DNA of 64,000 bases from WHSW01 sp963705955 (lineage in GTDB: Bacteria; Actinomycetota; Thermoleophilia; Solirubrobacterales; 70-9): positions 558,001 through 622,000 of the forward strand of contig CAVPLH010000006.1 in NCBI GenBank assembly GCA_963705955.1, given 5' to 3'. Both the position numbers and the translations under genes were made by a program. This document shows, piece after piece, positions 10,320 to 17,966 of the stretch; position 1 is the first letter of the stretch, and each line of letters begins with the position of its first letter. The notes under the pieces are model-generated. The model searched no databases. It was not told the origin of the DNA and worked only from the letters and a program-made list of their open reading frames with translations.

Positions 10320-10356
10320 AATTCGTGCAGCTATTTTGATTGAATATGCGCGAATT
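10320..10356. promoter_or_regulatory. Candidate DeoR operator: inverted repeat between divergent sugar genes
   Basis: AATTCGTGCA at 10320-10329 is mirrored by TGCGCGAATT at 10347-10356, nine of ten positions matching, with a 17-base AT-rich spacer (about one and a half helix turns). It sits exactly between the first gene of the minus-strand operon and the divergent DUF2090 gene, overlapping the start of the latter. Binding here would control both transcripts. Assignment to the DeoR protein of the operon is inference. Confidence 0.5.
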
Positions 10357-11290
10357 GGGTTCGAATGCCGGGCAGCCGCCGCTCTTCATGCTCGCTTTTG
10401 ATCACCGCACCTCGATTCGCGGTCTGTTCGGCGCCGCCGGCGAGCCGACGCCACGGGAGGCGGGCCGGATTCGCGATGCGAAGCGGATCATCTTCGACGG
10501 CCTGCTCCGCGCACGGGACTCGCTGACCGGCGCGGGGATACCCGGGCTGTTGGTCGATGAGCAGTTCGGCGGCGAGGTTCTCGACCTGGCGCGAGGCGAG
10601 GACGTGGTGGCGGCCGTCGCCTGCGAGCAGTCCGGGCAGGCCGAGTTCCGGTTCGAGTACGGCGACGACTTCGACGCCCACATCCGGCGTTTCGAGCCCG
10701 AGCTCGTCAAGGCGCTCGTCCGCTTCAACCCCGACGGCGACGCCGAGCTCAACCGGCGGCAGATCGAGCGGCTCAGGCGCCTGTCGGACTGGCTCCGAGA
10801 CGAGGATCGAGAGCTGCTGTTCGAGCTCCTGATCCCCGCGGAGCCTGATCAGCTCCGCGGCGTCGGCGAGGATCGCGAGCGCTTCGACGCCGAGCTCCGG
10901 CCCGAGCTCGTCCGCCGCGCCGTGACCGAGCTCCAGGACGCGGGCGTCGAGCCTGCCGTCTGGAAGATCGAGGGGATCGAGGCGCGCTCTGACTGCGAGC
11001 GGATCGCGGCCGTTTGCCGACGGGACGGTCGCGACGAGGTCAGCTGCCTGATCCTCGGCCGCGGCGCCGACGATTCGAGGGTCGAGCGCTGGCTTCGGGT
11101 CGCGGCCCCGGTCGACGGATTCGGCGGGTTTGCGATCGGCCGGACGATCTGGTGGGCTGCGATCGCCTCACATCTGGCGGGCGAGCTCGATCGCGAGGGC
11201 GCCGTCGCGCGGATCGCGGAGCGCTACCTCCACTTCGTCGACGTCTATCGCCGGGCCGAGGCTTCGCCGGCGGCGCCGGCCGCGCCGTAG
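10346..11290 (+). CDS. DUF2090-family protein, candidate ketose-bisphosphate aldolase
   Basis: Intact 314-residue protein of the DUF2090 family (the C-terminal half of IolC fusions). Family landmarks are LFMLAFDHRTS near residue 14, LLVDEQFGGEV, the ELVKALVRFNPDGD segment with a conserved Lys, WKIEGIEA, ILGRGADD and GFAIGRTIWW. The TIM-barrel fold and the Lys-containing strands match class I aldolases, but a catalytic role is not established here. ATG at 10346 is preferred to TTG at 10340; neither has a clear ribosome-binding site. It is transcribed away from the sugar operon across a shared control region. In that setting it could cleave tagatose-1,6-bisphosphate, the one step otherwise missing. 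Confidence 0.78.
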   Translation: MRELGSNAGQPPLFMLAFDHRTSIRGLFGAAGEPTPREAGRIRDAKRIIFDGLLRARDSLTGAGIPGLLVDEQFGGEVLDLARGEDVVAAVACEQSGQAEFRFEYGDDFDAHIRRFEPELVKALVRFNPDGDAELNRRQIERLRRLSDWLRDEDRELLFELLIPAEPDQLRGVGEDRERFDAELRPELVRRAVTELQDAGVEPAVWKIEGIEARSDCERIAAVCRRDGRDEVSCLILGRGADDSRVERWLRVAAPVDGFGGFAIGRTIWWAAIASHLAGELDREGAVARIAERYLHFVDVYRRAEASPAAPAAP

Positions 11291-11311
11291 CTGCGCGAGC
11301 GGGGAGGTCCC

Positions 11312-12487
11312 TCAGCCGCCCCGGAAGCCCACGATCTCGCGGTCGATCAGCCCCCGGCGGCGGCGCTCGCCGGCCCCGGCGGGATCGATCGGCACCGGGG
11401 TTCCCTCGCGGTCGGCGTCGACCAGGGCGTCGAGCGACGGCACACGCCCGTACAACCGGAACCTGTCGATCACGAACGGCAGGCCGTCGGAGTCCGCCAG
11501 CGAGGGGCGGTTCATGAGCTGGAAATGCAGGTGCGGCCCGGTGCTGTTCCCGGAGTTTCCGAGCTTGCCGAGGACCTGGCCTTCCCGCACCTGCTCGCCG
11601 CGGTGCACGCGAACCGTGCCCGGCTTGAAGTGGGCGTATCCGGCGAACACGCCCTTGGCGAGCCTGACGATCACGTGGTTACCGTCCGCGTCCTCCAGCG
11701 GGACGGACGTTGGAGCGTTCGGGATCTGATCGGGGAAGCGATCCACCGCCTCGACCACCTTGCCGGCCCCGACCGCCAACACGGGCTCGCCGTAGTTGAG
11801 GTAGCTCGCGTTCTGATCGGCCTCACCGATGTGGGTGCGGCCCTCCGCGTCGAGTCGGGCGGCGAAGTCGATCGCGAACCGCTGCCCGAGACGAAGGCTG
11901 CCGTTGACGGCCAGGATCGCGCGCCGGTGGGGGCCGTCTGCGCCGCCGACCGCCGCCCAGCGCTTCCCCCGCAGCGGCGGGGCGATCACCGTCGGACCGT
12001 GGCGCGTGACCGTGGCCCGGGCGCCGGTGTAGGCGATCGTCGGCCCGATCGGTTGGCCGGGGCCGAGATCGACGACGAGGCGATGGTTGACCCGCTTTGG
12101 AAGCGCGCGCTTGTTCGCGAAGCTCAGGTCGAGCCATACGATCCCGACCGTCGAGGGTGCGAGCCGCGTCGTCGGCGTGTTGGGGGTCGCGAGCAGCGAC
12201 ATCGCCGCCTCGAGCCGATCGCCCGACAGCGTCTCGATCGAGCGCCCGCCGCCGCGGACCTCGACCGAGGTCACGTCGATGGGAAGCGGAACCGTGTTCG
12301 TGAGCCGGAGCTCGTACTGCATGTGGACCCGCCCGTCGTCGCCCCGGTACCAGCGCGGCGGGGAGAGCACGGACTGGGTCACCGGCGTCTGGGCGTTGGC
12401 GGCTCGCGAAGTGGGCTCGGCCGACGACTGCCCGACAGCGATCAGCGCGGTCGCGGCGAGCACCGAGGCGGCGAGTGCGACGCGCAT
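11312..12487 (-). CDS. Secreted M23 family metallopeptidase
   Basis: Intact 391-residue protein with an N-terminal signal peptide (about 23 residues ending in Ala). A ~170-residue beta-rich region precedes a C-terminal lysostaphin-type M23 domain. Zinc ligands are visible in DGNHVIVRLAKGVFAGYAHF and in the GPHLHFQL motif. M23 enzymes cut peptidoglycan cross-bridges or act as envelope anchors. It ends 22 bases from the convergent DUF2090 gene. It begins four bases after the GST stop, so it could be co-transcribed with that operon, though no functional link is evident. Confidence 0.88.
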   Translation of the reverse strand: MRVALAASVLAATALIAVGQSSAEPTSRAANAQTPVTQSVLSPPRWYRGDDGRVHMQYELRLTNTVPLPIDVTSVEVRGGGRSIETLSGDRLEAAMSLLATPNTPTTRLAPSTVGIVWLDLSFANKRALPKRVNHRLVVDLGPGQPIGPTIAYTGARATVTRHGPTVIAPPLRGKRWAAVGGADGPHRRAILAVNGSLRLGQRFAIDFAARLDAEGRTHIGEADQNASYLNYGEPVLAVGAGKVVEAVDRFPDQIPNAPTSVPLEDADGNHVIVRLAKGVFAGYAHFKPGTVRVHRGEQVREGQVLGKLGNSGNSTGPHLHFQLMNRPSLADSDGLPFVIDRFRLYGRVPSLDALVDADREGTPVPIDPAGAGERRRRGLIDREIVGFRGG

Positions 12488-12491
12488 CTGT

Positions 12492-13175
12492 CTACGACCT
12501 CGCCGATGCGACGAAGCCGCGCACGTCAGCCGCAGGCTCCGAGTAGGCGTCGCCGAGCGCGGTCTCGATCGCGGTCATGAATTCCTCGGCCCAGGCCGGG
12601 AACTCGTAGTCGATCGCGCGCAGGAACTCGAGCGTCGCGGCGAGGCGGATGTCGGCGATCGACGGCGCCTCGCCGCCGATGAATTTCCTGCCGTCGAGGA
12701 AGAACGCGCGGTAGGCCTCCAGCGGCTCGGCGAGCGCCGCCTCGGCGTCGCGCTGGGCCTGCGCCTTGAGCTCGTCGTCGGCGTCGGAGGTCGCGACCTC
12801 GCCCGGGTACTGCGGGAAGCCGAGCGCCGGGTAGGTGGCGCGTGCGACGAGCGGATACAGGGTGCCGGTCAGGTAGAACATCGCGCTGTCGATCATCGCC
12901 CGCTCGCCCGGATCGGTCGGGTAGAGCCGCTCGAGGCCGTGCTTGTTGCAGAGGTATTGCATGATCGCGCAGCTCTCCCACAGCGAGCCCCTCGGCAGCC
13001 CCTCCTCCTCGAGCAGCGGTGTGAGATGGGCCGGGTTCTTGGCGAGGAACTCCTCGGTCGTCGTCTTCCCCCACACGTCCACCTCCTCGAACTCGAGCCC
13101 GGCGGCGCGGACGAAGATCCGAGCGGTCAGGTTGTTGACGCTCGGCGTCAGGATGCTCAGGGTGTTGGCGGCCAT
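12492..13175 (-). CDS. Glutathione S-transferase-like protein
   Basis: Intact 227-residue protein with an N-terminal thioredoxin-fold domain (SILTPSVNNLTARIFVRAAG) and the helical C-terminal GST domain (YLTGTLYPLVARATYP and FIGGEAPSIADIRLAATLEF). The substrate-binding cis-Pro segment is HLTPLLEE, followed by LWESCAIMQYL. Actinobacteria often lack glutathione, so the thiol partner may be different. It is the last member of a tight operon with a VOC protein, an aryl-CoA-ligase-like enzyme and a citrate-synthase-like protein, nine bases after the VOC gene. Confidence 0.85.
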   Translation of the reverse strand: MAANTLSILTPSVNNLTARIFVRAAGLEFEEVDVWGKTTTEEFLAKNPAHLTPLLEEEGLPRGSLWESCAIMQYLCNKHGLERLYPTDPGERAMIDSAMFYLTGTLYPLVARATYPALGFPQYPGEVATSDADDELKAQAQRDAEAALAEPLEAYRAFFLDGRKFIGGEAPSIADIRLAATLEFLRAIDYEFPAWAEEFMTAIETALGDAYSEPAADVRGFVASARS

Positions 13176-13184
13176 GCGCTCCTC

Positions 13185-13769
13185 CTACTCGTAGGGGTCC
13201 TTCGGCGACCGGTCCTCGGAGAGCGACGCCCGCGATCGCCTCACGAGTATCTCGATTGCATCCGCGAGGTGCACCGGGGCGATGTTGTAGTCGCCGCGCT
13301 CCACGCGCAGCTTGTGCGCCTCGAGCAGCACCTCGGCGTGCGTGTGGCCGGCCGGCGGCTCGAAGCGGTAGGACGCCAGCTCGATCAGCAGGCCGAGCGG
13401 ATCCTCGAAGTAGATCGAGTCCATGAAGCCCCGGTCCTTGACCCCGCTGTGGCTGATCCCGCGCTCGTCGAGTCGCTCCACCGCCTGCTTGAAGCTCGCC
13501 TGCGAGAGCGCGAACGCGAGGTGGTGGACGCATCCGGGGTCGGTCGGGGTGCGGGTCGGGTCGGCGTCGCGGTCCTCGTTCGTGAACACCGTGATCAGCC
13601 GCCCGTCGCCGGGGTCGAAGTAGAGATGGCTCTCCGACTCGTTGTCGAGGTTGGGCTGCTCGAAGACGAACGGCATCCCCAGCACGCCCTCCCAGAAGTC
13701 GATCGACTTCTGCCGGCCGGCCCCGACGATCGTGATGTGGTGGACGCCCTGGCTCTGGAGCTTTTGCAC
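13185..13769 (-). CDS. VOC superfamily protein, ring-cleaving-dioxygenase type
   Basis: Intact 194-residue protein of the vicinal oxygen chelate fold. It begins with VHHITIVGAGRQKSIDFW, and HLYFDPGDGRLITVF follows, a pattern shared with LinE/PcpA-type ring-cleaving dioxygenases. The second half has CVHHLAFALS and SIYFEDPLGLLIELA, giving the expected His, His and Glu metal ligands. The typical enzymes have two repeats and about 310 residues. This one is shorter, so a glyoxalase-type or lyase function is equally possible. It lies 12 bases after the CoA ligase gene and shares its operon. Confidence 0.82.
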   Translation of the reverse strand: MQKLQSQGVHHITIVGAGRQKSIDFWEGVLGMPFVFEQPNLDNESESHLYFDPGDGRLITVFTNEDRDADPTRTPTDPGCVHHLAFALSQASFKQAVERLDERGISHSGVKDRGFMDSIYFEDPLGLLIELASYRFEPPAGHTHAEVLLEAHKLRVERGDYNIAPVHLADAIEILVRRSRASLSEDRSPKDPYE

Positions 13770-13781
13770 CTGCCCTCCTCT

Positions 13782-15086
13782 CTACCGCTCGACGAGCTTC
13801 GATTTGTACTCGCTGCGCTGCAGACTCTGCCACGGCACGAGCTCGACGCGCGTCTGGACGACGAGGACCTCGCGCAGCATCTGTGCGATCGCCTCTGCGA
13901 GCGAGCGGTCGAAGGTGGCATCCGGGCCGAGCTCGACGTCGACCGGCAGCGGCGGATCCTGCTTCGGTCCGGGCGCCTGCGGCTTGACGAGGATCTGGCC
14001 GCTGACCTCGGGGGCGAACGTGCTCACGACCTCGCGCAGGGCCGACGGGAAGACGTTGATCCCGCGCACGATCAGCATGTCGTCGGTGCGCCCGATGCAG
14101 CGAGCGCGCGGGGCCGTGCGCCCGCACGGGCACGGGCTCGTCCGGAGCTCGACGTGGTCGCGGGTGCGAAAGCGCAACAGCGGCGCGGCGCGATGCTGGA
14201 GGTGGGAGAGGACGAGCTCGCCCGCCGCGCCGTCGGTGATCTCGATCGGCGCCTCGGTCTCGGGATCGATCAGCTCGGCGTGAACGAACCCGCGCGCGCC
14301 CAGATGCATGCCGTCGCGCTGCTCGCACTCGCCCCAGAGCGAGACGCCGATGTCACCGATCCCCATCGCCTCGGTGACCGCGGCGCCCCAGCCGCGCTCG
14401 AGCTTGGCGCGGAAGGCGGGCTCGCCGCCCCCGGGCTCGCCGGCGACGAGGACGCGTTCGACGCTCGATCCGCGAAGGTCGAAGCCCCGCTCGGCCGCCC
14501 ACTCGACGAGGTGCGCCGCGTAGGAGGGGGTGAGCACGGCCGCGTCGGGCTCGAGCAGCTCGATCGCCAGCATCAGCCGCTCGGTGTTGCCGGTCCCGAC
14601 CGGGATGTGACAGAGGCCGATCCGGTCGAGGGCCGCGAGCGCCGCTCCGGCCGCGAACGGCCCCGCGTTGTAGGTGGAAACGATCCGTTCGCCGGCCGCG
14701 ATCCCGGAGGCCGCGTAGCTGCGCGCCGACGCGGTCACCCAGTTGTCGAGGTCGCCGGCGGTCAGCGGGATGTAGCTCGGGGCACCGGTCGTGCCGCTGG
14801 TCGAGTAGATGCGGACGATCTCCGACGCCGCGACGCAGAGGTGCGAGCCGATCGGGTTCCCGGGTCCGCACGTCTCGCGGATCTCGTCCTTGTCGGTGAG
14901 CGGCAGCTGCGCGATCTCGGCCAGCCCGCCGGCCGCGTCCGGATCGGCGAACCCCGCCGCAGAGAGCTTCTCGCGGTAGAAGGCCGAGCGCTCGAACAGG
15001 TAGGCGAGCTGGGCGCGGTACAGCGCGTCATCGATGACGAGCTGCTCCGCCCACGGCCTGGTCTCGATCTCCGGCGCGAGCATCAT
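13782..15086 (-). CDS. Phenylacetate-CoA-ligase-like adenylate-forming enzyme
   Basis: Intact 434-residue member of the PaaK group. The AMP-binding P-loop is IYSTSGTTGAPSYIP near residue 97. Later motifs are the adenine site AMGIGDIGVSLWGECE, LRFRTRDHVEL and the C-terminal IGRTDDMLIVRGINVFP. A Cys pair in SPCPCGR is typical of the family. It would activate an aromatic or other carboxylic acid as a CoA thioester. Two ATG codons overlap the stop of the upstream citrate-synthase-like gene. The substrate is unknown; aryl acid specificity is family knowledge, not visible here. Confidence 0.88.
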   Translation of the reverse strand: MMLAPEIETRPWAEQLVIDDALYRAQLAYLFERSAFYREKLSAAGFADPDAAGGLAEIAQLPLTDKDEIRETCGPGNPIGSHLCVAASEIVRIYSTSGTTGAPSYIPLTAGDLDNWVTASARSYAASGIAAGERIVSTYNAGPFAAGAALAALDRIGLCHIPVGTGNTERLMLAIELLEPDAAVLTPSYAAHLVEWAAERGFDLRGSSVERVLVAGEPGGGEPAFRAKLERGWGAAVTEAMGIGDIGVSLWGECEQRDGMHLGARGFVHAELIDPETEAPIEITDGAAGELVLSHLQHRAAPLLRFRTRDHVELRTSPCPCGRTAPRARCIGRTDDMLIVRGINVFPSALREVVSTFAPEVSGQILVKPQAPGPKQDPPLPVDVELGPDATFDRSLAEAIAQMLREVLVVQTRVELVPWQSLQRSEYKSKLVER

Positions 15087-15880
15087 CGGGGTCCGTCGTC
15101 GGGATCTCGCTCGTACTCGATCGCCTCCTCGGCGGCGGCCGCCATCAGGAAGCCGAGCGGGTTCTCGCGCTCCTCGGCGAGGTGGGCGAGGAGGCCTGCC
15201 GTGCGGGCGAGGATCGGCACCGCCTTCACGGCGGCCGGAGCGAATCCGAGATCGAGCATCACCGCGGCGATCGGCATCGAGACGTTCATCGTCAACGGCC
15301 GGCCCCAGGTCTCGGCCGCCGCCTCGCCGAAGCGGCGCGCGAGCAGCACGTGCGGTCCGCTCACCTCGCGCTCGTCCGCGAGCTCGAGAATCCGCTCGGC
15401 GCGTGGGTCCAGCGGCCTGTGCACCGGGTGGCCGAAGCCCGGCAGCCGCTCGCCGGCGTCGCGGATCGAGCCCGCGATCGCGACGGCCACGTCGGCGGGC
15501 TCGCCGCCCGCCTCGACGCGCGCCTGCGCATCCTCGAGCAGGCGCGCGCACTCCTCGGACGTCCCGAGGACGACCGGGCCGCAGCCGAGGATCCCGGCGG
15601 CAACGGCCCCCTGCAGCGATCCGGGGTCGGCGGCGAGCGTCATCCGGGCGGCGACGTTGGTGGGCATCATCCCGTGCTCGGCGATCGCGACGAGCAGGAG
15701 GTCGAGGAAGAAGCGCTGGTCGTCGGTCGGCTCGCGGCCGGTCAGCAACAGGTGGAAGTACTCGGTGAAGGTCAACCTGCCCATCAGGTCGCCGCTCAGG
15801 TCCCGTCCCCGCACCTCGACCCGGTCGGGATACGCCTCGCTGATGTGGCTGATGGGTGTTCCGCCCTTACCGATCTGCAT
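15083..15880 (-). CDS. Citrate-synthase-related citryl-CoA lyase-like protein
   Basis: Intact 265-residue protein, much shorter than true citrate synthases (~400) and matching the small citryl-CoA lyase/citrate-lyase-like branch. It opens with a short stretch that includes ISHISEAYPDRVEVRGRDL. The conserved active-site loop GFGHPVHRPLDPRA contains the catalytic His region, and the C-terminal LNV-type strand appears as MNVSMPIAAVMLDLG. It heads a four-gene operon with a CoA ligase, a VOC protein and a GST. This suggests formation or cleavage of an unusual acyl-CoA adduct rather than a Krebs-cycle role (inference). Confidence 0.84.
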   Translation of the reverse strand: MQIGKGGTPISHISEAYPDRVEVRGRDLSGDLMGRLTFTEYFHLLLTGREPTDDQRFFLDLLLVAIAEHGMMPTNVAARMTLAADPGSLQGAVAAGILGCGPVVLGTSEECARLLEDAQARVEAGGEPADVAVAIAGSIRDAGERLPGFGHPVHRPLDPRAERILELADEREVSGPHVLLARRFGEAAAETWGRPLTMNVSMPIAAVMLDLGFAPAAVKAVPILARTAGLLAHLAEERENPLGFLMAAAAEEAIEYERDPDDGPR

Positions 15881-15930
15881 CCGGCCTCCGGCCTCTCACA
15901 GGTGACTCGCAGCCTAATCGGGAAGGGCGG

Positions 15931-15936
15931 TATAGG
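15931..15936 (+). promoter_or_regulatory. Probable -10 box TATAGG
   Basis: TATAGG ends 13 bases before the ATG of the small secreted protein at 15950. No Shine-Dalgarno sequence lies between them, so a very short or absent leader is likely. No convincing -35 element is visible. Confidence 0.4.
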
Positions 15937-15949
15937 CTCGCGGCTGTCG

Positions 15950-16528
15950 ATGTTCTCCAGCATCCGCAAGCGGCTGCTCCTCGGCCTCGGCCTCGCCGCC
16001 CTCGGCGTTCTGTCGATGCCGACCGGCGCGGGCGCCCTGACGCTCGGCTCGGTCGCTCCGCCGGACCTCGGCGGCTGCGGCAGCTGCGACGTGTTCCAGC
16101 TCAACGTCGGCGCGGGGGCGCCCAGATACCGGGTGCCCAAGGGGCCCACCGGGCTGTGGACGATCACGTCGTGGAGCAGCCAGGGAGGCGGGCTGAACGA
16201 CGGCAAGGCGCGGCTTCGCGTCTACCGCCGCACCCAGACCGCGGGTCAGTTCGAGCTCTTCAAGCAGAGCAACCTCGGGCTGGTTCCCGCCGACGGCAGC
16301 CCCGTGTTCGCCACCAGCCTCAACGTCAGGAAGGGCGACCTGCTCGGCCTCGGGACCAAGACCAACGTCCCCTCCGCGTACTCGGCAGGCGCCATGGGCG
16401 GCGACGTGCAGAACATCGGCTGCGATCCCACCGGCCCCGGCGAGCTGGTCGGTAACGGGACCCCGTGCCCGCTCAGCGACCTCACGAACAACCTGGTCAA
16501 CGTCAAGGCGACGCTGATTCCGCGCTGA
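15950..16528 (+). CDS. Small secreted protein of unknown function
   Basis: Intact 192-residue protein. A basic start (MFSSIRKR) and hydrophobic segment LLLGLGLAALGVLSM form a signal peptide cleaved around residue 26. The mature part contains two close Cys pairs (GGCGSCD near the start, and single Cys in NIGCDP and GTPCPLS), consistent with disulfides. It appears all-beta, with KARLRVYRRTQTAGQF and SLNVRKGDLLGLG. I do not recognise the family. Similar short beta-sandwich proteins are common among exported proteins of Solirubrobacter-like genomes (general impression). It is divergent from the citryl-CoA lyase operon. Confidence 0.7.
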   Translation: MFSSIRKRLLLGLGLAALGVLSMPTGAGALTLGSVAPPDLGGCGSCDVFQLNVGAGAPRYRVPKGPTGLWTITSWSSQGGGLNDGKARLRVYRRTQTAGQFELFKQSNLGLVPADGSPVFATSLNVRKGDLLGLGTKTNVPSAYSAGAMGGDVQNIGCDPTGPGELVGNGTPCPLSDLTNNLVNVKATLIPR

Positions 16529-16580
16529 GCCGCGCCGGCGGCCCGAAGGCCGCCCTCCCGCAACCGCTGGGCGACGACTC

Positions 16581-16616
16581 GCTCACGCTCTACCCATCTC
16601 GCTGCGACGGGCGAGG
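16581..16616. repeat. Imperfect direct repeat, copy 1
   Basis: This 36-base segment (GCTCACGCTCTACCCATCTC then GCTGCGACGGGCGAGG) is nearly repeated at 17420-17455. The two copies bracket two damaged gene remnants. Confidence 0.55.
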
Positions 16617-16667
16617 CGAGCACTCCGACGCCGTCGAGGTCAGCAGACACGAGTAGCACTTCCTGCC

Positions 16668-16883
16668 GTGGGCGGGCTGCAGCAGCCGGACTTCCCAGTC
16701 TTCGACCTCTGCCGCCGGCGAACCCCTGCCCGGGCCGTTGACGTGGTCATTTGCGAGCAGGTCCTCGAGCACGTCGTCGATCCGCTGACCGGTGTCGAGA
16801 CGTTACGGCGAATGTGCAGGCTACGGGACGTCTTGATCTCCGCGTCGATCGTCATGCTGCACGGTCGACCCCGGCGCCTGTAG
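16668..16883 (+). pseudogene. Remnant of a class I methyltransferase
   Basis: The frame encodes FPVFDLCRRRTPARAV, then DVVICEQVLEHVVDPLTGVE and TLRRMCR. This is the motif-post-I to motif-III stretch of type-11 SAM methyltransferases, in which VICEQVLEHV is highly characteristic. The N-terminal SAM-binding glycine motif and the whole C-terminal half are absent, and the expected 'PGG' after MCR is replaced. No start codon or flanking family sequence can be rejoined by a single base change. It is therefore a real fragment rather than a sequencing break, and it overlaps the opposite-strand PA-domain remnant. Confidence 0.6.
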
Positions 16884-17438
16884 GCGCTCCTTGCCGACCG
16901 CAAAGCTCGAGAGCACCGCCGGGATCCCCAGCCCGGGCGGGCCCGAGCGGAAGAGCGCGTTCTGACGGTCGGGGGTGTCGGCGTCGCCCTCATTGAAGAG
17001 AATGACTCCGGCCGCGTGCGCGGCCTCGGCGTTGGAGAGCTTCTGAACGAACGGGCAGGTGCCGCGCTGGATCAGCGCGACCGCGCCGGTGGTCGCCGGC
17101 TGCGGGAAGTCATCCGCCTCACAGCCGCTGGTCGTGCCGCCGGGGCTCGGGATCGTCACATCTTTGGTCGGCACGACCGGCACGTCGGTCAGCGTGCCGG
17201 AGGGCGAGAGCTCGAAGGTGATGAAGTCGACGTCGGGGCTCTCGTCGTCGTCGGCCGTTCCCGGGACATATGACTTATCGGGATCGAGATCGGTCCGGGT
17301 GAGGACCGGGGTGCTGTTCTCGACCCATTCCGGAAGGTTGAACTCGGTGATCTCGGGGTCGTAGCCGTATGACTTGAGCTGGTCGACGACGGATCGCTCG
17401 CCTCGATAGTCGACGCAAGGCTCACCCTCTACCCACAT
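16821..17438 (-). pseudogene. Remnant of a PA-domain (M28-type) peptidase
   Basis: About 190 residues resembling the start of secreted aminopeptidases: PEITEFNLPEW, the PA domain core DDFPQPATTGAVALIQRGTC, then FVQKLSNAEAAHAAGVILFN and LGIPAVLSSFAVG. No signal peptide precedes it and no catalytic M28 zinc motif follows. The frame ends at a stop just after the PA domain, and neither other frame continues the family. It is thus a fragment missing both ends, next to a methyltransferase fragment and short repeats. A stand-alone PA-domain protein is less likely, because secretion signals are absent. Confidence 0.6.
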
Positions 17439-17475
17439 CGCGCGACGGGGCGAGGTTTGCCTCGATAGTCGACGC
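17401..17475. repeat. 16-base direct repeat pair
   Basis: CCTCGATAGTCGACGC occurs at 17401-17416 and again at 17460-17475, spaced 59 bases, each followed by a similar GCTCAC-containing stretch. It looks like the residue of a small tandem duplication beside the PA-domain remnant. Confidence 0.55.
17420..17455. repeat. Imperfect direct repeat, copy 2
   Basis: Second copy of the 36-base element at 16581-16616. The shared core is CTCAC, CTCTACCCA and CGACGGG followed by CGAGG, with a few mismatches and one shifted base. Confidence 0.55.
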
Positions 17476-17544
17476 GACAGCTCACTCCCGGGCGAGCGTG
17501 GCGGTCAGCGTGCGGTGACTGGTCGACGCGGCTCTCGCGCCGCG

Positions 17545-17844
17545 CTAGGACTTGAAGTAGTCGTGGATCGCGGACTCGGTGACCGTCGGCTGCGGACCGC
17601 TGGCCGGGTCCATCCCGGAGACCTTCTTGATCGCCGGGAAGAGCCGCTCGTCCCGGAAGCGCTCATACGCCTCGCGAGTCTCCCAGACGTTGGTGATCGT
17701 CCACTTGCCGTCGACCTCTCCGGCCATGTGGAAGATCAGGCCCTCGGGCGGGTTGTTCTTGACGTCCATCTCATTCTGGACCCCGTCGTACATGTTCGTT
17801 CCGACTCCCTCGGGAAAGTCCGTGGTTCGGATCGCTACGGCCAT
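17545..17844 (-). CDS. Small alpha/beta-barrel (ABM-like) protein
   Basis: Intact 99-residue protein. The pattern of an initial strand, LIFHMAGEVDGKWTITNVWE and EAYERFRDERLFPAIKKV resembles dimeric alpha/beta-barrel proteins of the antibiotic-biosynthesis-monooxygenase fold, often found alone as small stress or modification proteins. No catalytic residues can be assigned. It stands by itself, divergent from the epimerase that follows. Confidence 0.72.
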   Translation of the reverse strand: MAVAIRTTDFPEGVGTNMYDGVQNEMDVKNNPPEGLIFHMAGEVDGKWTITNVWETREAYERFRDERLFPAIKKVSGMDPASGPQPTVTESAIHDYFKS

Positions 17845-17966
17845 CGTTCCTCCTCGGGTTTGCTCTCACCGGTCGCCCGGTCCCGGCCCCGGACATCACC
17901 GACCTTATCGCTGAAATCGCGACTTGCGACTCCAACGGTTCGCCACGGTCGTAACTTTCGCTCGGA

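Noticed and set aside
10346..10375. T-loop-like GGTTCGAATGCC suggesting a tRNA
   Set aside because: No cloverleaf can be built around it, and it lies within the start of the DUF2090 coding sequence.
12087..15905. 1272-codon open frame on the plus strand
   Set aside because: Lies antisense to five intact, recognisable genes and has shadow composition. It is a by-product of GC-rich codon use.
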